From: Polymorphobacter multimanifer
GTDB taxonomy: Bacteria; Pseudomonadota; Alphaproteobacteria; Sphingomonadales; Sphingomonadaceae
DNA length: 64,000 nt
Direction of reading: 5' to 3'
Assembly: GCF_014205635.1 (NCBI RefSeq)
Contig: NZ_JACIIV010000002.1
Location: 62,001 to 126,000 of the forward strand
Below are positions 1 to 10,400 of this stretch, piece by piece; within the stretch, counting starts at the first letter, position 1; every line of letters starts with the position of its first letter. The position numbers and the translations under genes were made by a program. The notes below the pieces were generated by a model, which saw only the letters and a program-made list of their open reading frames with translations, made no database searches and had not been told where the DNA came from.

Positions 1-1203
1 ACCGGTGATGCCCCAGGTCTGCCCGTCCGGCCCCAGCAGGTCGGGCGGCGCGCCGATCGACAGGCCGGTCAGCAGGTCATCGGGCCGGCTCCACGCATGG
101 CTGCCACCCGGATCCATCCCCACCGCCAGATCGGCGATCAGCCCCAGCGCCATGCCGCCATCGATGGCGGCACGCTGTGCCGCATCGAGGCTGCGCTTCG
201 CCAGCCATTGCAGAAACCGGTAGAAACCGATGGTCTCGCCATTCTCGGCTGCAAAGCGCGCCACAGCGTTCCCATCGGGGTCGTGATAGGCGACGGGCCA
301 GTCACGCCAGCCCTGCGCGCCGATTGTCTGCAAGAAGTGCGCGTGCAGAGCATCGAACCGCGCATGGCGCTCGAGATCGGCCCCGCCCTGCTGGGCATGG
401 GCGGCGGCGGCGGCGCGCACCGCATCGGACCTTTGGTCATAAGCTTGGCGCAGGGCATGCAGCCGCGCCGGGATGCCTTGCTCCCAATCGATCAACTCGC
501 CGGCGCCAGCCGCCGCCGTTTCACCCCCCACCAGCGCCGGATCGGCATGGAGAACGTTCAAGAATTGCCGCGTCGAAGGCGCATAGGGGCTGAAGCGTCG
601 GGCATCGGCGGGGAACAGCGCGTGGACCGGGCTGATCGCGATCGCATCGGCACCGCGTGCGGCAAAGGCCCGCGCCGCATCCGCCAATGTGCCGAAATCG
701 CCGAACGCGCTGCCTGCATCGCAGCGCAGCGCGGCAATCTGCACTGCCGGCCCCCACAGCCGCCGCCCGCCCGCCGCATCTTCCACCGTAAAGCAGCGCG
801 GCGGAGCGATGGCGACGCTTATTTCGCGCGTGCCGATGGTGAGCCGGTGATAGCCGATGGTATCGATCGCCGGCACACGCAGCCCGGCGCCCACCGCCTC
901 GACAACGACCCGCTGGCGGCTGCCATCTTCCAGGACGAGCTCGGCCGGCCCGGCAGCGCCGCACGCTGCAGGCAGCAGCAGCGGCTCGCCCACCACCGCC
1001 GACACGAAGTTGCAGGCAATCTCCCGGTCGTGCGCGATGCGCGCCGCACTGTCGGCAATCGCGGTGTCGCTGTCGGCCTTGTAGCCGAGCGCCGCCAGGA
1101 TCGCGACGAGCGAGCGGTCCGACACACGCTGCGCCTGGCCGAGCGCATCCTCCCATTCGATCTGCAACCCTGCGGCGGTGGCCAGCGCGTGGAGCATGCT
1201 CAT
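1..1203 (-). CDS. malQ: 4-alpha-glucanotransferase (amylomaltase), cut by the window edge
   Basis: The reading frame opens with ATG at 1203 and stays open for 401 codons to base 1, so only the N-terminal part is visible. Cytoplasmic GH77 enzymes move alpha-1,4-glucan segments between maltooligosaccharides. Near the window edge the protein reads DLAVGMDPGGSHAW and then GAPPDLLGPDGQTWG, the family's loop around the donor site. The catalytic Asp and Glu of GH77 would lie beyond the window. The start overlaps the treZ stop by four bases (ATGA), making it the last visible gene of the glucan operon. The first 140 residues or so are variable, as in other bacterial MalQ proteins with an N-terminal beta-domain. 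The family call rests on the last 60 visible residues and on context, and is firm. Confidence 0.9.
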   Translation of the reverse strand, partial: MSMLHALATAAGLQIEWEDALGQAQRVSDRSLVAILAALGYKADSDTAIADSAARIAHDREIACNFVSAVVGEPLLLPAACGAAGPAELVLEDGSRQRVVVEAVGAGLRVPAIDTIGYHRLTIGTREISVAIAPPRCFTVEDAAGGRRLWGPAVQIAALRCDAGSAFGDFGTLADAARAFAARGADAIAISPVHALFPADARRFSPYAPSTRQFLNVLHADPALVGGETAAAGAGELIDWEQGIPARLHALRQAYDQRSDAVRAAAAAHAQQGGADLERHARFDALHAHFLQTIGAQGWRDWPVAYHDPDGNAVARFAAENGETIGFYRFLQWLAKRSLDAAQRAAIDGGMALGLIADLAVGMDPGGSHAWSRPDDLLTGLSIGAPPDLLGPDGQTWGITG

Positions 1204-2912
1204 CGGCCGATCCAGGCGGCGAAGCTGCCCTCTGCACCGGGTTCACCCAGCGCAAACAACGGCGCGGCGATGTCGGGGAAGACCACCTGCGCGTCCGCCA
1301 GGTTGATCGCGAGCGTCAACGTCACCCCGTCGCCCATAAGCCAGCGCGCCACCACGGCACCGTCGCCGATCGCCTCGGCCCCCAGCGCGCGCGCGCCGCG
1401 CAGGCGGGGCACGATTTCGGCATGCCTCAACGCCAGCAGCTGCGCGTACAGCGCCCGCCATGCGTCGGCATCCGGGCCCGGCGCCGCGCGGGACTGCGCA
1501 AATGTGGTTTCCGCATTGGGATCGGGAATTCGCTCGCGCGCCGACGGATCGGCGAAGGCTTCGAACTTGGCAAACTCCCGGCGCCGTCCCTCGCGCACCG
1601 CATCGGCAAGGTCGGCATCGAAATCGGTAAAGAACAGGAATGGCGACCGGCTGCCGGTCTCGTCGCCCATGAACAGCAGCGGTATCTGCGGCGCGAGCAG
1701 CAGCAGCGCAGTGGCCGCGCGCAGCTTCGCCGGATCGGCCAGCAGCGTCAGCCGCTCGCCCATGGCGCGGTTGCCGATCTGGTCGTGGTTCTGCAGGAAC
1801 GAAACGAACGCCGTGGGCGGCAGATGCCCGCTCGGCTTGCCGCGCGGGGTGCCGGCGTGGTTGGGCGATCCCTGGCCTTGATAGATGAAACCCTCGGCCA
1901 GGCAGCGCGCCAGACGCTCGGCGGGGCGCGCAGCAAAATCCGCATAATAGCCGCTGTTCTCGCCGGTCAGCAGCACATGCACCACATTGTGGAAATCATC
2001 GTTCCATTGCGCGTCATACCGCCCCGGCGTCAGGTGGTCGGGGTCGTTGGCTTCATTCTCCAGCACCAGATGGACATGCCTGTCCGGCCCCGTCGCCGCC
2101 CGCAGATCGCCTGCCAGCCGGTCGAGAAACGCCGGATTGCCGATCGCATGGACGGCATCGAAACGCAGGCCGTCGAAGCGATACTCGCCCAGCCACATCA
2201 GCGCATTCTCGCGGAAAAAGGCGAACACCGCTGGCGACTCGACCGCGACCGCGCCGCCCCAGGGCGTGCTGGCGTCGGCATCGAAAAAGCCGCCGGCATA
2301 AGCGCCCAGATAATTCCCGTCCGGCCCGAAGTGATTGTACACCACATCGAGAAAGACCATCAGCCCCAGACCATGCGCCCGGTCGATCAGCGCCTTCAAG
2401 TCATCGGGCGTGCCATAGCTTTCGGCAGGCGCAAACGGCAGCACGCCGTCATAGCCCCAGTTCCGCGTACCGGCGAACGCGTTGACCGGCATCAGCTCGA
2501 TCGCGGTGACACCCAGTTCCGCGAGCCGCGGCAGCGTTTCGGCAACCCCGGCAAAGCCGCCCAGCGTGCCGACATGCACCTCCTGGATCACCGTCTCTTC
2601 CCAGGGTCGCCCGCGCCAGCCGTCATTCTTCCAGCGATACGCGTCGGGATCGATCACCAGGCTCCAACCATGGACGCCGCCCGATTGTGCGCGGGCTGCG
2701 GGATCGGGGACCACGAGATCGGCATTGAGCCGGAAGCGATAGCGCGTGCCCACCCGCGCCGCCGCCTCGGCGCCGAACCAGCCACCGCGCTCACCTGTCA
2801 TGGCCAGTGGTGGTGCCCCGGCGATTTCGAGCGTTACCGCGTCGCAATCGGGCGCCCATAGCCGGAAGAGGGCGCGGCCGGGCCCTGTGAGCGATGCACC
2901 CCATTCGGTCAT
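1200..2912 (-). CDS. treZ: malto-oligosyltrehalose trehalohydrolase
   Basis: TreZ (GH13) releases free trehalose from the maltooligosyltrehalose made by TreY. The 570-residue protein has an N-terminal CBM48-like domain (about 1-95) and then a GH13 barrel. The motifs DVVYNHFGPDGNYL, GLRFDAVHAI (nucleophile Asp near residue 250), VLENEAND (acid/base Glu near 285) and FLQNHDQIGN are all present. The segment QGSPNHAGTPRGKPSGHLPP is characteristic of TreZ and separates it from branching and debranching enzymes. It starts at ATG 2912, overlapping the glgX stop by four bases, and its own stop overlaps the malQ start by four. The partner treY is not in the window and may lie beyond malQ. Confidence 0.95.
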   Translation of the reverse strand: MTEWGASLTGPGRALFRLWAPDCDAVTLEIAGAPPLAMTGERGGWFGAEAAARVGTRYRFRLNADLVVPDPAARAQSGGVHGWSLVIDPDAYRWKNDGWRGRPWEETVIQEVHVGTLGGFAGVAETLPRLAELGVTAIELMPVNAFAGTRNWGYDGVLPFAPAESYGTPDDLKALIDRAHGLGLMVFLDVVYNHFGPDGNYLGAYAGGFFDADASTPWGGAVAVESPAVFAFFRENALMWLGEYRFDGLRFDAVHAIGNPAFLDRLAGDLRAATGPDRHVHLVLENEANDPDHLTPGRYDAQWNDDFHNVVHVLLTGENSGYYADFAARPAERLARCLAEGFIYQGQGSPNHAGTPRGKPSGHLPPTAFVSFLQNHDQIGNRAMGERLTLLADPAKLRAATALLLLAPQIPLLFMGDETGSRSPFLFFTDFDADLADAVREGRRREFAKFEAFADPSARERIPDPNAETTFAQSRAAPGPDADAWRALYAQLLALRHAEIVPRLRGARALGAEAIGDGAVVARWLMGDGVTLTLAINLADAQVVFPDIAAPLFALGEPGAEGSFAAWIGR

Positions 2913-5008
2913 TCGACGGCCATCTTCCAGGTCAGCAATGCCGCACCCTGCGGGCCGACTTCATAATGGTGGATCACCTCGATCTCGCCCTGATCGGGTC
3001 TGGCGCTGTCGATCATCACGATGCGCGCGCCATCGGGCGGCGGCAGCCGGAACATCAAGGGCTCGGGGCAGGCGTTCAACAGCAGCGTCACCGATTCGAT
3101 CTCGCCCGTTTCAAGCCGCACCGACCGGCGCATCACCAGCGCCCGGCCCTGGGGGTTGTCCCAATCCTCGGAAGACAATTGCAGGCCGCGCTCGTCCCAC
3201 CATTCGAGGTCGTCGATCCCCTGCCCCGGAGAGCCGTCGCCATAGAGGAAGTTGCCGGCACGCAGCATCGGGAAGCGCCGCCGCAGCGCCGTCAGCCGCG
3301 CGGTGAAGTCGATCAGCGCCTCACCCGCCGGCGAGCGCGCCTGCTCCCAATCGAGCCAGCTGGTCTCATTGTCCTGGCAATAAGCGTTGTTGTTGCCGTG
3401 CTGGGTGCGGCCGAACTCGTCGCCTGCCACCAGCATCGGGGTGCCCAGCGATGTCAGCAGCGTCGTCAGCATCGAGCGCATCACGCGGGCGCGCGCGTCG
3501 TTGATGTCGGGGTCGTCCGTCGGGCCTTCCGCCCCCCAGTTGCTTGAATAATTCTCCGAATGGCCGTCGCGATTGTCCTCGCCATTGGCTTCGTTGTGGC
3601 GCTGCTCATAGGCCACGGTGTCCGCCAGCGTGAAGCCGTCATGCGCGCCGATGAGGTTGATGCTCGCCCAGGGCCGCCGCGCGCGCCGGTCGAACAGGTC
3701 GCCCGATCCCGCTAGCCGTGCTGCCAGCTCGCCGCGCTGCGCCTCGTCGCCGCGCCAGAACCTGCGCACGGTATCGCGATACTTGTCGTTCCACTCGGCA
3801 AAGGACGGTGGAAAATTGCCGAGCTGGTAGCCGCCCGGTCCGATGTCCCAGGGCTCGGTCATCAGCTTCAGCCGCCCCAGCACCGGGTCCTGGCGCAACA
3901 CATCGAAAAACGCGGCCCCGGGGTCGAAGCCATGGTTTTCGCGCCCCAGCGTCAGGCCTAGGTCGAAGCGGAAGCCATCGATGCCGAAGCTCGTCGCCCA
4001 ATAGCGCAGGCTGTCGGCGACCATCTGGATCACCCGCGCCTTGGTGAGGTTGAAGGTGTTGCCGGTGCCGGTATCGTTGATGCAGTAGCGCGGATTGTCG
4101 GGAAGCAGCCGATAGTAGGTGGCATTGTCGAGCCCGCGCCACGAGAGCGTCGGCCCCAATTCCGATCCTTCGCAGCTGTGGTTGTAGACGACGTCGAGGA
4201 TCACCTCGATCCCCGCCGCATGCAGGCGGCGCACCGCGCGGCGAAGCTCATGCTGCGTGTCGGTCGCGAAATAGCTCTGCTCGGGCGCGAAGAAGCCCAG
4301 CGTGTTGTAGCCCCAATAATTGTTCAGCCCCTTTTCCAGCAGGAACCGGTCCTGGGTGAAGGCGTGGATCGGCATCAGTTCAAGCGCGGTCACGCCGATG
4401 CGCTGCAGATGCTCGATCACCTTGGGGTGGCCCAGTGCTGCATAGGTCCCGCGCTCGCGCGGCGGCACCAGGTCGAAAAGCTTGGTGAGGCCCTTGACGT
4501 GCGCTTCGTAGATCACCGTCTCGGACCAGGGCGTGTTCGGCTTGCGGTCACGCGACCAGTCGAAATGTTCGTCGACCACCACCGCCTTGGGCATCGCCAC
4601 CGCGCTGTCGCGTCGATCGAAGCTCAGGTCCTCGCGCTTCGAGCGCACCTGATACCCGTGCAGCGCATCGGTCCAGCGCACCGGGCCCGAGAGCTTGCGC
4701 GCATAGGGGTCGAGCAGCAGCTTGTTCGGGTTGAACCGATGCCCTTCCTCAGGCGCATAGCGGCCATGCGCCCGGTAACCGTAGAGCATCCCGGGCCCGG
4801 CGTCGGGCAGATAGCCGTGCCAGACCTCGTCGGTCCATTCGGGCAGCTCATAGCGGCGAAGCTCGCGCCGCCCGCCTTCATCGAACACGCAAAGCTCGAT
4901 CTTCTCGGCATGCGCCGAAAACACCGCGAAGTTGACGCCCAGGCCATCGAACGAGGCGCCCAGCGGATAGGCGGACCCGGATTCGAGCCGATCGGGAAGG
5001 GAATTCAA
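2909..5008 (-). CDS. glgX: glycogen debranching enzyme GlgX
   Basis: GlgX hydrolyses alpha-1,6 branches of glycogen-type glucans, preferring short stubs. The protein is 699 residues, usual for the family, with an N-terminal CBM48 domain ([19 protein letters not shown]-type start), a GH13 barrel and a C-terminal beta-domain. Visible catalytic motifs are [22 protein letters not shown] (nucleophile near residue 346), [11 protein letters not shown] (acid/base near 385) and [12 protein letters not shown]. The start is TTG at 5008, preceded on the minus strand by AAGGA eight bases upstream; it overlaps the glgB stop by four bases (TTGA). Isoamylase-type debranching enzymes are the alternative, but length and motifs favour GlgX. 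Confidence 0.95.
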   Translation of the reverse strand: MNSLPDRLESGSAYPLGASFDGLGVNFAVFSAHAEKIELCVFDEGGRRELRRYELPEWTDEVWHGYLPDAGPGMLYGYRAHGRYAPEEGHRFNPNKLLLDPYARKLSGPVRWTDALHGYQVRSKREDLSFDRRDSAVAMPKAVVVDEHFDWSRDRKPNTPWSETVIYEAHVKGLTKLFDLVPPRERGTYAALGHPKVIEHLQRIGVTALELMPIHAFTQDRFLLEKGLNNYWGYNTLGFFAPEQSYFATDTQHELRRAVRRLHAAGIEVILDVVYNHSCEGSELGPTLSWRGLDNATYYRLLPDNPRYCINDTGTGNTFNLTKARVIQMVADSLRYWATSFGIDGFRFDLGLTLGRENHGFDPGAAFFDVLRQDPVLGRLKLMTEPWDIGPGGYQLGNFPPSFAEWNDKYRDTVRRFWRGDEAQRGELAARLAGSGDLFDRRARRPWASINLIGAHDGFTLADTVAYEQRHNEANGEDNRDGHSENYSSNWGAEGPTDDPDINDARARVMRSMLTTLLTSLGTPMLVAGDEFGRTQHGNNNAYCQDNETSWLDWEQARSPAGEALIDFTARLTALRRRFPMLRAGNFLYGDGSPGQGIDDLEWWDERGLQLSSEDWDNPQGRALVMRRSVRLETGEIESVTLLLNACPEPLMFRLPPPDGARIVMIDSARPDQGEIEVIHHYEVGPQGAALLTWKMAVE

Positions 5009-7191
5009 CTGCCGGTTCCTTCAAAGCGAAGCAAAAGGCCGGCAAGCGGCGGTACGACGATATCGGCACTGGCCGGCTGGCCGTCCGCCGGCTCGGCTCG
5101 GGCGTGCACCACGCCGGCATTGCCGATGTTCCCACCGCCATAGATGTCGGCGTCGCTGTTGAGCACTTCGCGCCAGCGACCGGCGCGCGGCATGCCGATG
5201 CGAAAGCCGTGATGGGGATCGGGGCTCATGTTGATCACCACCACCAATGGTGAATCACCGGTGTTGCCGTGGCGTGCATAGACAAGGATGCTGCGCTCGG
5301 CATCGGCACCAACGATCCACTCGAAGCCCGCCGGCTCGGCGTCGCGCGCGTGCAGCGCAGGCTGCTCGGCATAAAGGCGGTTGAGATCGCGCAGCAACCG
5401 TTGCATCGCGGCATGGTCGGGCTCGTCGAGCAGTTGCCACGCCACCTGCGCATCATGGTTCCACTCGCTGTCCTGCGCGATCTCGCAGCCCATGAAGAGC
5501 AGCTTCTTGCCCGGATGCGTCCACATGAAGCTGAAATAGGCGCGCAGATTGGCAAACTTGCGCCAGCGATCGCCGGGCATCTTGCCAATGAGCGATCCCT
5601 TGCCGTGCACCACCTCGTCATGGCTGATCGGCAGCACGAACTTCTCCGACCAGGCATAGACCAGCCCGAAGGTCAGCTCGCCATGGTGCCAGCGGCGATA
5701 CAGCGGGTCGCGCTCGGCATATTGGAGCGTGTCGTGCATCCAGCCCATGTTCCATTTGTACGAAAAGCCGAGGCCGCCCTGCGCCACCGGCGCCGACACG
5801 CCCGGCCAGGCGGTCGATTCCTCGGCGATGGTCATCACACCGGGAAAACGCTCCCCCACCACGCTGTTCATGCGCTTCAGGAAGGCGACCGATTCCAGAT
5901 TCTCGCGGCCGCCATGGATGTTGGGCACCCATTCGCCGGCGTTGCGGCTGTAATCGCGATACAGCATTGACGCGACCGCATCGACGCGCAGCCCGTCGAT
6001 ATGGAATGTCTCGAGCCACCAAAACGCCGATGCGAGCAGAAACCCCGACACTTCGCGCCGACCCAGATTGTAGATCAGCGTGTTCCAGTCCTGATGGAAG
6101 CCCTCGCGCGGATCGGCATGTTCATAGAGCGGCGTGCCATCGAAATGCGCCAGCCCATGCACATCGGTCGGGAAATGCGCTGGCACCCAGTCGAGGATCA
6201 CCCCGATCCCCGAGCGGTGGCAGGCATCGACAAACCCCGCAAACTGGTCGGGCCGCCCGAACCGCGCCGAAGGTGCGAATTGCGACAACGGCTGATAGCC
6301 CCAGGACCCGCCGAACGGATGCTCCATGATCGGCAGCAGTTCGATATGGGTGAAGCCCATGTCGACGACATAGGGGATCAACCGATCGCCCAGCGCCTGC
6401 CAGTCGAGCGTTCCCGTCGGGTCACCGTCCGGTCGCAGCCAGGACGCGGGATGCACCTCGTAGATCGAGATCGGCGCATCGGGGGCGTGGCGCGCGGCGC
6501 GCTCGGCCAGCCAGTCGCCATCGGACCAGGCATAATCGGGCGGCGGCGCGACGATCGATCCCGTCGCCGGCGGCAATTCGGTCTGCCGCGCCAGCGGATC
6601 GGCCTTCTGGACGATGCTGCCATCGGCACCCGCAATCTCGAACTTGTAGTGCGCGCCCGCGCCGATCCGCGGCACGAACAGCTCCCACACGCCGGCACTC
6701 TGCCGCAGCCGCATCGGATGGCGGCGACCGTCCCAACCGTTGAAATCGCCCACCACCGAGACGCGGCGCGCGTTGGGCGCCCACACCGAAAACGCCACGC
6801 CGTCGATGCCATCCATCTGCCGCGGATGGGCGCCCATCACCTGCCCGAGTTCCAGATGAAGGCCCTCGTTGAACAGGTGCAGGTCGAGTTCGCCCAGCAC
6901 CAGCCCGAAGCCATAGGCGTCCTCGGTCTCCTGCATCGCCCCGCCCGGCCAGGCGATCCGCAGCGCATAAGGCACAGTCTCGGCCAGCCTGCCGACGAAC
7001 AGCCCCGGCGCCGATTCTTCAAGCGTGCCGAGCGGTCGGCCATCGTCGCGCGCGATCAGCGACAACGCCTCGGCGCCGGGCTGGAAGGTACGCACCTCGC
7101 CGTCATGGGCGCCCAGCACCGCGAAAGGATCATCCAGCCGGCTTTCGAGCAGTGCCGCAGTGGCAGCCGAGAGGGAGTTGCGCGCCATCAC
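5005..7191 (-). CDS. glgB: 1,4-alpha-glucan branching enzyme
   Basis: GlgB cuts alpha-1,4 chains and reattaches them as alpha-1,6 branches. The 728-residue protein matches the long, enterobacterial-type architecture: two N-terminal beta-sandwich modules (about 1-110 and 115-215), a GH13 barrel and a C-terminal beta-domain. Motifs include [32 protein letters not shown] (nucleophile near 402), [11 protein letters not shown] (acid/base near 456) and [12 protein letters not shown] strong AGGAGG lies seven bases before GTG at 7191 and ten before an in-frame ATG at 7188; GTG is preferred. This gives a four-base overlap (GTGA) with the upstream treS-mak gene. It probably branches the linear glucan made by the neighbouring GlgE. 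Confidence 0.96.
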   Translation of the reverse strand: MMARNSLSAATAALLESRLDDPFAVLGAHDGEVRTFQPGAEALSLIARDDGRPLGTLEESAPGLFVGRLAETVPYALRIAWPGGAMQETEDAYGFGLVLGELDLHLFNEGLHLELGQVMGAHPRQMDGIDGVAFSVWAPNARRVSVVGDFNGWDGRRHPMRLRQSAGVWELFVPRIGAGAHYKFEIAGADGSIVQKADPLARQTELPPATGSIVAPPPDYAWSDGDWLAERAARHAPDAPISIYEVHPASWLRPDGDPTGTLDWQALGDRLIPYVVDMGFTHIELLPIMEHPFGGSWGYQPLSQFAPSARFGRPDQFAGFVDACHRSGIGVILDWVPAHFPTDVHGLAHFDGTPLYEHADPREGFHQDWNTLIYNLGRREVSGFLLASAFWWLETFHIDGLRVDAVASMLYRDYSRNAGEWVPNIHGGRENLESVAFLKRMNSVVGERFPGVMTIAEESTAWPGVSAPVAQGGLGFSYKWNMGWMHDTLQYAERDPLYRRWHHGELTFGLVYAWSEKFVLPISHDEVVHGKGSLIGKMPGDRWRKFANLRAYFSFMWTHPGKKLLFMGCEIAQDSEWNHDAQVAWQLLDEPDHAAMQRLLRDLNRLYAEQPALHARDAEPAGFEWIVGADAERSILVYARHGNTGDSPLVVVINMSPDPHHGFRIGMPRAGRWREVLNSDADIYGGGNIGNAGVVHARAEPADGQPASADIVVPPLAGLLLRFEGTGS

Positions 7192-10100
7192 GCGCCATCC
7201 TCCTGCAACAGTCGCGCGGCGGCGCGGGCCAGTCCCGCTGCGGGAACGCCCATCCAGGCAGGGCGATTGGCGGCTTCATAGACAACTTCATAGGCAGCCT
7301 TTTCGAGCACCATCAGGTCGAGCAGCCGGTCGTCGATTGTCTCCGAAACGCCGTGATAGCCCTCCATGAAGGCCCGGCAGGCGCTCTCTCGGAACACCTC
7401 GTAGCGGGCGTCGGTGCGTGCCTCTTCGGACTCGGCCATCGCCGGGCGGGCGCGCTCGGCGACTGCAGCGGCATAGTCGAAAGAGCGCAGCATGCCGGCC
7501 ACGTCGCGTTCGGGCAGGTCCTTGGCGCGCCGTTCTTCGAGGGATCGCACCGGCTCGCCTTCGAAGTCGATCAGCATCACGTCGCTGCCGGTGACGAGCA
7601 TCTGGCCCAGATGCAAGTCGCCATGGATGCGCGTGCGGGTGCGTCCCTCGGCGTGCCGCGCGACCGCGCGGATCCGCGCCATGATGTCGGCTCGGTTGGC
7701 GCGAAGATCGGCGACAGCCTCCGTATCGCCGTCAGCCGATGATGCGGCGGCCAATGCCGCCAGCGCCTTGTCGAACTGGCCTTCGATCCGCCCCGAAAGC
7801 GTGTCGGCATCGGCAAGGCTCATCCGCTCGGGAGCAAAGGCCATATCGTCGCTCGGCGCCGCCAGAACGCCATGCATCTGAGCAAGGCGAACGCCGACAT
7901 TGCGGGCGAAATTCTCGTAGTTTTGCGAGCTCCAGTCGGCATCGGTCGCCAGCCGGTCGAGCATGCCCAACGTCCATTCCCAGCCATCGCCCTGGTTGTA
8001 GACGAAGCGCTGCACCAGCATCAGCAGCGTGGAGCGGTCGCCCTCGTCGAGCCAGACCTCGCCGGAAATGGCAGGCACATTCTCGAAACCATTGGCGGCC
8101 AGATGGCGCACCATTTCGGCATCGGGGTGAACGCCCGGCTGCACCTTGCGCAGCAGCTTGAGCACCACGCGCCGGCCCAGCACCATCGTGCTGTTGGATT
8201 GCTCCGCGCCGATCCACTCGGGTGCCGCATCGGGTTCGATGTCGAGCGCGTCGGTTCCGGCGAAGCGCAAGTTGCCACCCTCAACGGCCACTTCATCATT
8301 GCGCTTGAGCGCGCCCACCACCGCTTCCGCAAAGGCTGCAACGGCAAAGCCATCGGTCAACAGCCCCACCCGGCGTTCCCTGCGCACCCGGCCAACCGCC
8401 AGGTTCGAAGCGAAAGGCCCATGGTGCTCGCCTTCCCAGGCGATGCCGAGCGGCAGCGTATAGGCCTGGGTGCCCGCGTCGGTTGTCACTTCGATCAACG
8501 TCAGCATCAGGTCGGCCACGCCGGGCATCGGAATCGTCCGCCCCACACGAACCTGCGATATCGTCTGGTCCTTGGCCCCGAACCAGCGGCGATGCGCGAC
8601 ATAGGCTGGCAGGATTTCGGTCTCGAGCACCTGCACGTTGCGGCCTTGCGTGACGCCCGAAAGATCCGGCCGAAGCACGAAGGTATGGCGCTCGACTTCG
8701 GCACCGGGGGCCGCACTCGACCATTGCGGCGCCGTCTTGTCGTTCGACAGCTTGAACCAGATGAATCCATAGGGCGGCAATGTGAGGAGATAGGGCAGCT
8801 GGCCGATCGCCGGGAAGGTCGCGCTGCCCGAAAGCTCGACCGGCGTGCGGCCGACATATTCATGCAGGTCCAGTTCCACCGCCTGCGCGGTGCGCCCCAG
8901 ATTGGCAACACACAGCACGACCTCGTCATCCTTCTCGCGCAGATAGGCGAGGATCTTGCGGTTGGCAGGCCGCAGGAAGCGCTGCGTGCCGCGCCCGAAG
9001 GCGCGATACTCGCGCCGCACCGCGAGCATCCGCTTGATCCAGTTGAGCATCGAGTGCTGGTCGCGCTCCTGCGCCTCGACGTTCACCGCCTGGAAGCCAT
9101 AGAGCGGGTCCATGATCGGCGGCAGGGTCAGGCTGGCGGGATCGGCGCGCGAAAAGCCGCCATTGCGATCCGATGACCATTGCATCGGCGTCCGCACCCC
9201 GTCCCGGTCACCGAGATAGACATTGTCGCCCATCCCGATCTCGTCGCCATAATAGAGCACCGGCGTCCCCGGCATCGTCAGCAGCAGCGCGTTCATCAGC
9301 TCGATGCGGCGCCGGTCGCGCTCCATCAGCGGTGCCAGCCGGCGCCGGATCCCCAGGTTTATCCGCGCGCGCTTGTCGGCAGCATAGGTGTTCCACAGAT
9401 AGTCGCGCTCCTCGTCGGTCACCATCTCGAGCGTCAGCTCGTCATGGTTGCGCAGGAAGATCGCCCATTGGCAGTTTTCGGGAATCTCGGGCGTCTGCCG
9501 CATGATGTCGGTGATCGGAAACCGGTCCTCCTGCGCCACCGCCATGTACATCCGCGGCATCAGCGGAAAATGGAACGACATGTGGCATTCGTCGCCATAG
9601 CCCTGGTCATTGGTGTCGCCGAAATATTGCTGGGTGTCCTCGGGCCACATGTTGGCCTCCGCCAGAAGCATCCGGTCGGGGTAATGCGCATCGAGATTGG
9701 CGCGGATCTTCTTCAGCACATCGTGCGTTTCAGGCAGATTTTCGTTCGAGGTGCCGTCGCGCTCGATCAGATAGGGGATGGCGTCGAGCCGCAACCCGTC
9801 CACCCCGGCGTCGAGCCAGAAATGCATGACCGACAGGACTTCTTCAAGCACCTTGGGGTTGTCGAAATTGAGGTCGGGCTGGTGCGAATAGAAGCGGTGC
9901 CAGAAATAGGCCTGCGCTTCGTCGTCCCACGTCCAATTCGATTTCTCGGTGTCGCAGAAGATGATCCGCGTGCCGGAATACAGCTTGTCATTGTCCGACC
10001 AGACGTAGAAATCGCGCTCGGGGCTGCCGGCAGGCGCCTTGCGCGCCGCCTGGAACCACCGATGTTGGTCAGATGTATGATTTATCACCAGCTCGGTGAT

Positions 10101-10400
10101 AACGCGCATGCCGCGCGCATGCGCCGCCTCGATAAAGGCACGGGCATCGTCCATCGTCCCGTAGTCGGGGCTCACCGCGCGATATTCGCCGATGTCATAG
10201 CCATCGTCGCGGCGCGGGCTGGGATAAAATGGCAGCAGCCAGATCGCAGTCACGCCAAGCTCGGCGATATAATCGAGCTTGGCCATCAGCCCGCCGAAAT
10301 CGCCGATGCCGTCATCGTTCGAATCGAAGAAGGACTTGACGTGCACCTGGTAGATGACCGCATCCTTGTACCAGAGGGGGTCCTGGTCGAGCGCGCTCAT
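7188..10400 (-). CDS. treS: trehalose synthase fused to maltokinase (TreS-Mak)
   Basis: This 1070-residue protein joins two steps of the GlgE pathway: isomerisation of trehalose to maltose and ATP-dependent phosphorylation of maltose to maltose 1-phosphate. Residues 1 to about 550 are a GH13 TreS domain ([32 protein letters not shown] with the nucleophile near 203, [10 protein letters not shown] near 248, [12 protein letters not shown]). Residues from about 570 on are a maltokinase domain, with [14 protein letters not shown] (catalytic loop near 923) and MLIDFEGEP (metal-binding Asp). The frame is open further upstream, but that part is antisense-quality sequence overlapping glgE; ATG 10400 gives the natural TreS N-terminus and a four-base overlap with glgE. 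Such fusions are known in proteobacteria. Confidence 0.95.
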   Translation of the reverse strand: MSALDQDPLWYKDAVIYQVHVKSFFDSNDDGIGDFGGLMAKLDYIAELGVTAIWLLPFYPSPRRDDGYDIGEYRAVSPDYGTMDDARAFIEAAHARGMRVITELVINHTSDQHRWFQAARKAPAGSPERDFYVWSDNDKLYSGTRIIFCDTEKSNWTWDDEAQAYFWHRFYSHQPDLNFDNPKVLEEVLSVMHFWLDAGVDGLRLDAIPYLIERDGTSNENLPETHDVLKKIRANLDAHYPDRMLLAEANMWPEDTQQYFGDTNDQGYGDECHMSFHFPLMPRMYMAVAQEDRFPITDIMRQTPEIPENCQWAIFLRNHDELTLEMVTDEERDYLWNTYAADKRARINLGIRRRLAPLMERDRRRIELMNALLLTMPGTPVLYYGDEIGMGDNVYLGDRDGVRTPMQWSSDRNGGFSRADPASLTLPPIMDPLYGFQAVNVEAQERDQHSMLNWIKRMLAVRREYRAFGRGTQRFLRPANRKILAYLREKDDEVVLCVANLGRTAQAVELDLHEYVGRTPVELSGSATFPAIGQLPYLLTLPPYGFIWFKLSNDKTAPQWSSAAPGAEVERHTFVLRPDLSGVTQGRNVQVLETEILPAYVAHRRWFGAKDQTISQVRVGRTIPMPGVADLMLTLIEVTTDAGTQAYTLPLGIAWEGEHHGPFASNLAVGRVRRERRVGLLTDGFAVAAFAEAVVGALKRNDEVAVEGGNLRFAGTDALDIEPDAAPEWIGAEQSNSTMVLGRRVVLKLLRKVQPGVHPDAEMVRHLAANGFENVPAISGEVWLDEGDRSTLLMLVQRFVYNQGDGWEWTLGMLDRLATDADWSSQNYENFARNVGVRLAQMHGVLAAPSDDMAFAPERMSLADADTLSGRIEGQFDKALAALAAASSADGDTEAVADLRANRADIMARIRAVARHAEGRTRTRIHGDLHLGQMLVTGSDVMLIDFEGEPVRSLEERRAKDLPERDVAGMLRSFDYAAAVAERARPAMAESEEARTDARYEVFRESACRAFMEGYHGVSETIDDRLLDLMVLEKAAYEVVYEAANRPAWMGVPAAGLARAAARLLQEDGA

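Noticed and set aside
97-2861. Long plus-strand open frames (97-1881, 1422-2861)
   Set aside because: They are antisense to malQ and treZ, with Arg/Ala/Pro-rich composition and no family motifs; the minus-strand frames carry recognisable enzyme signatures.
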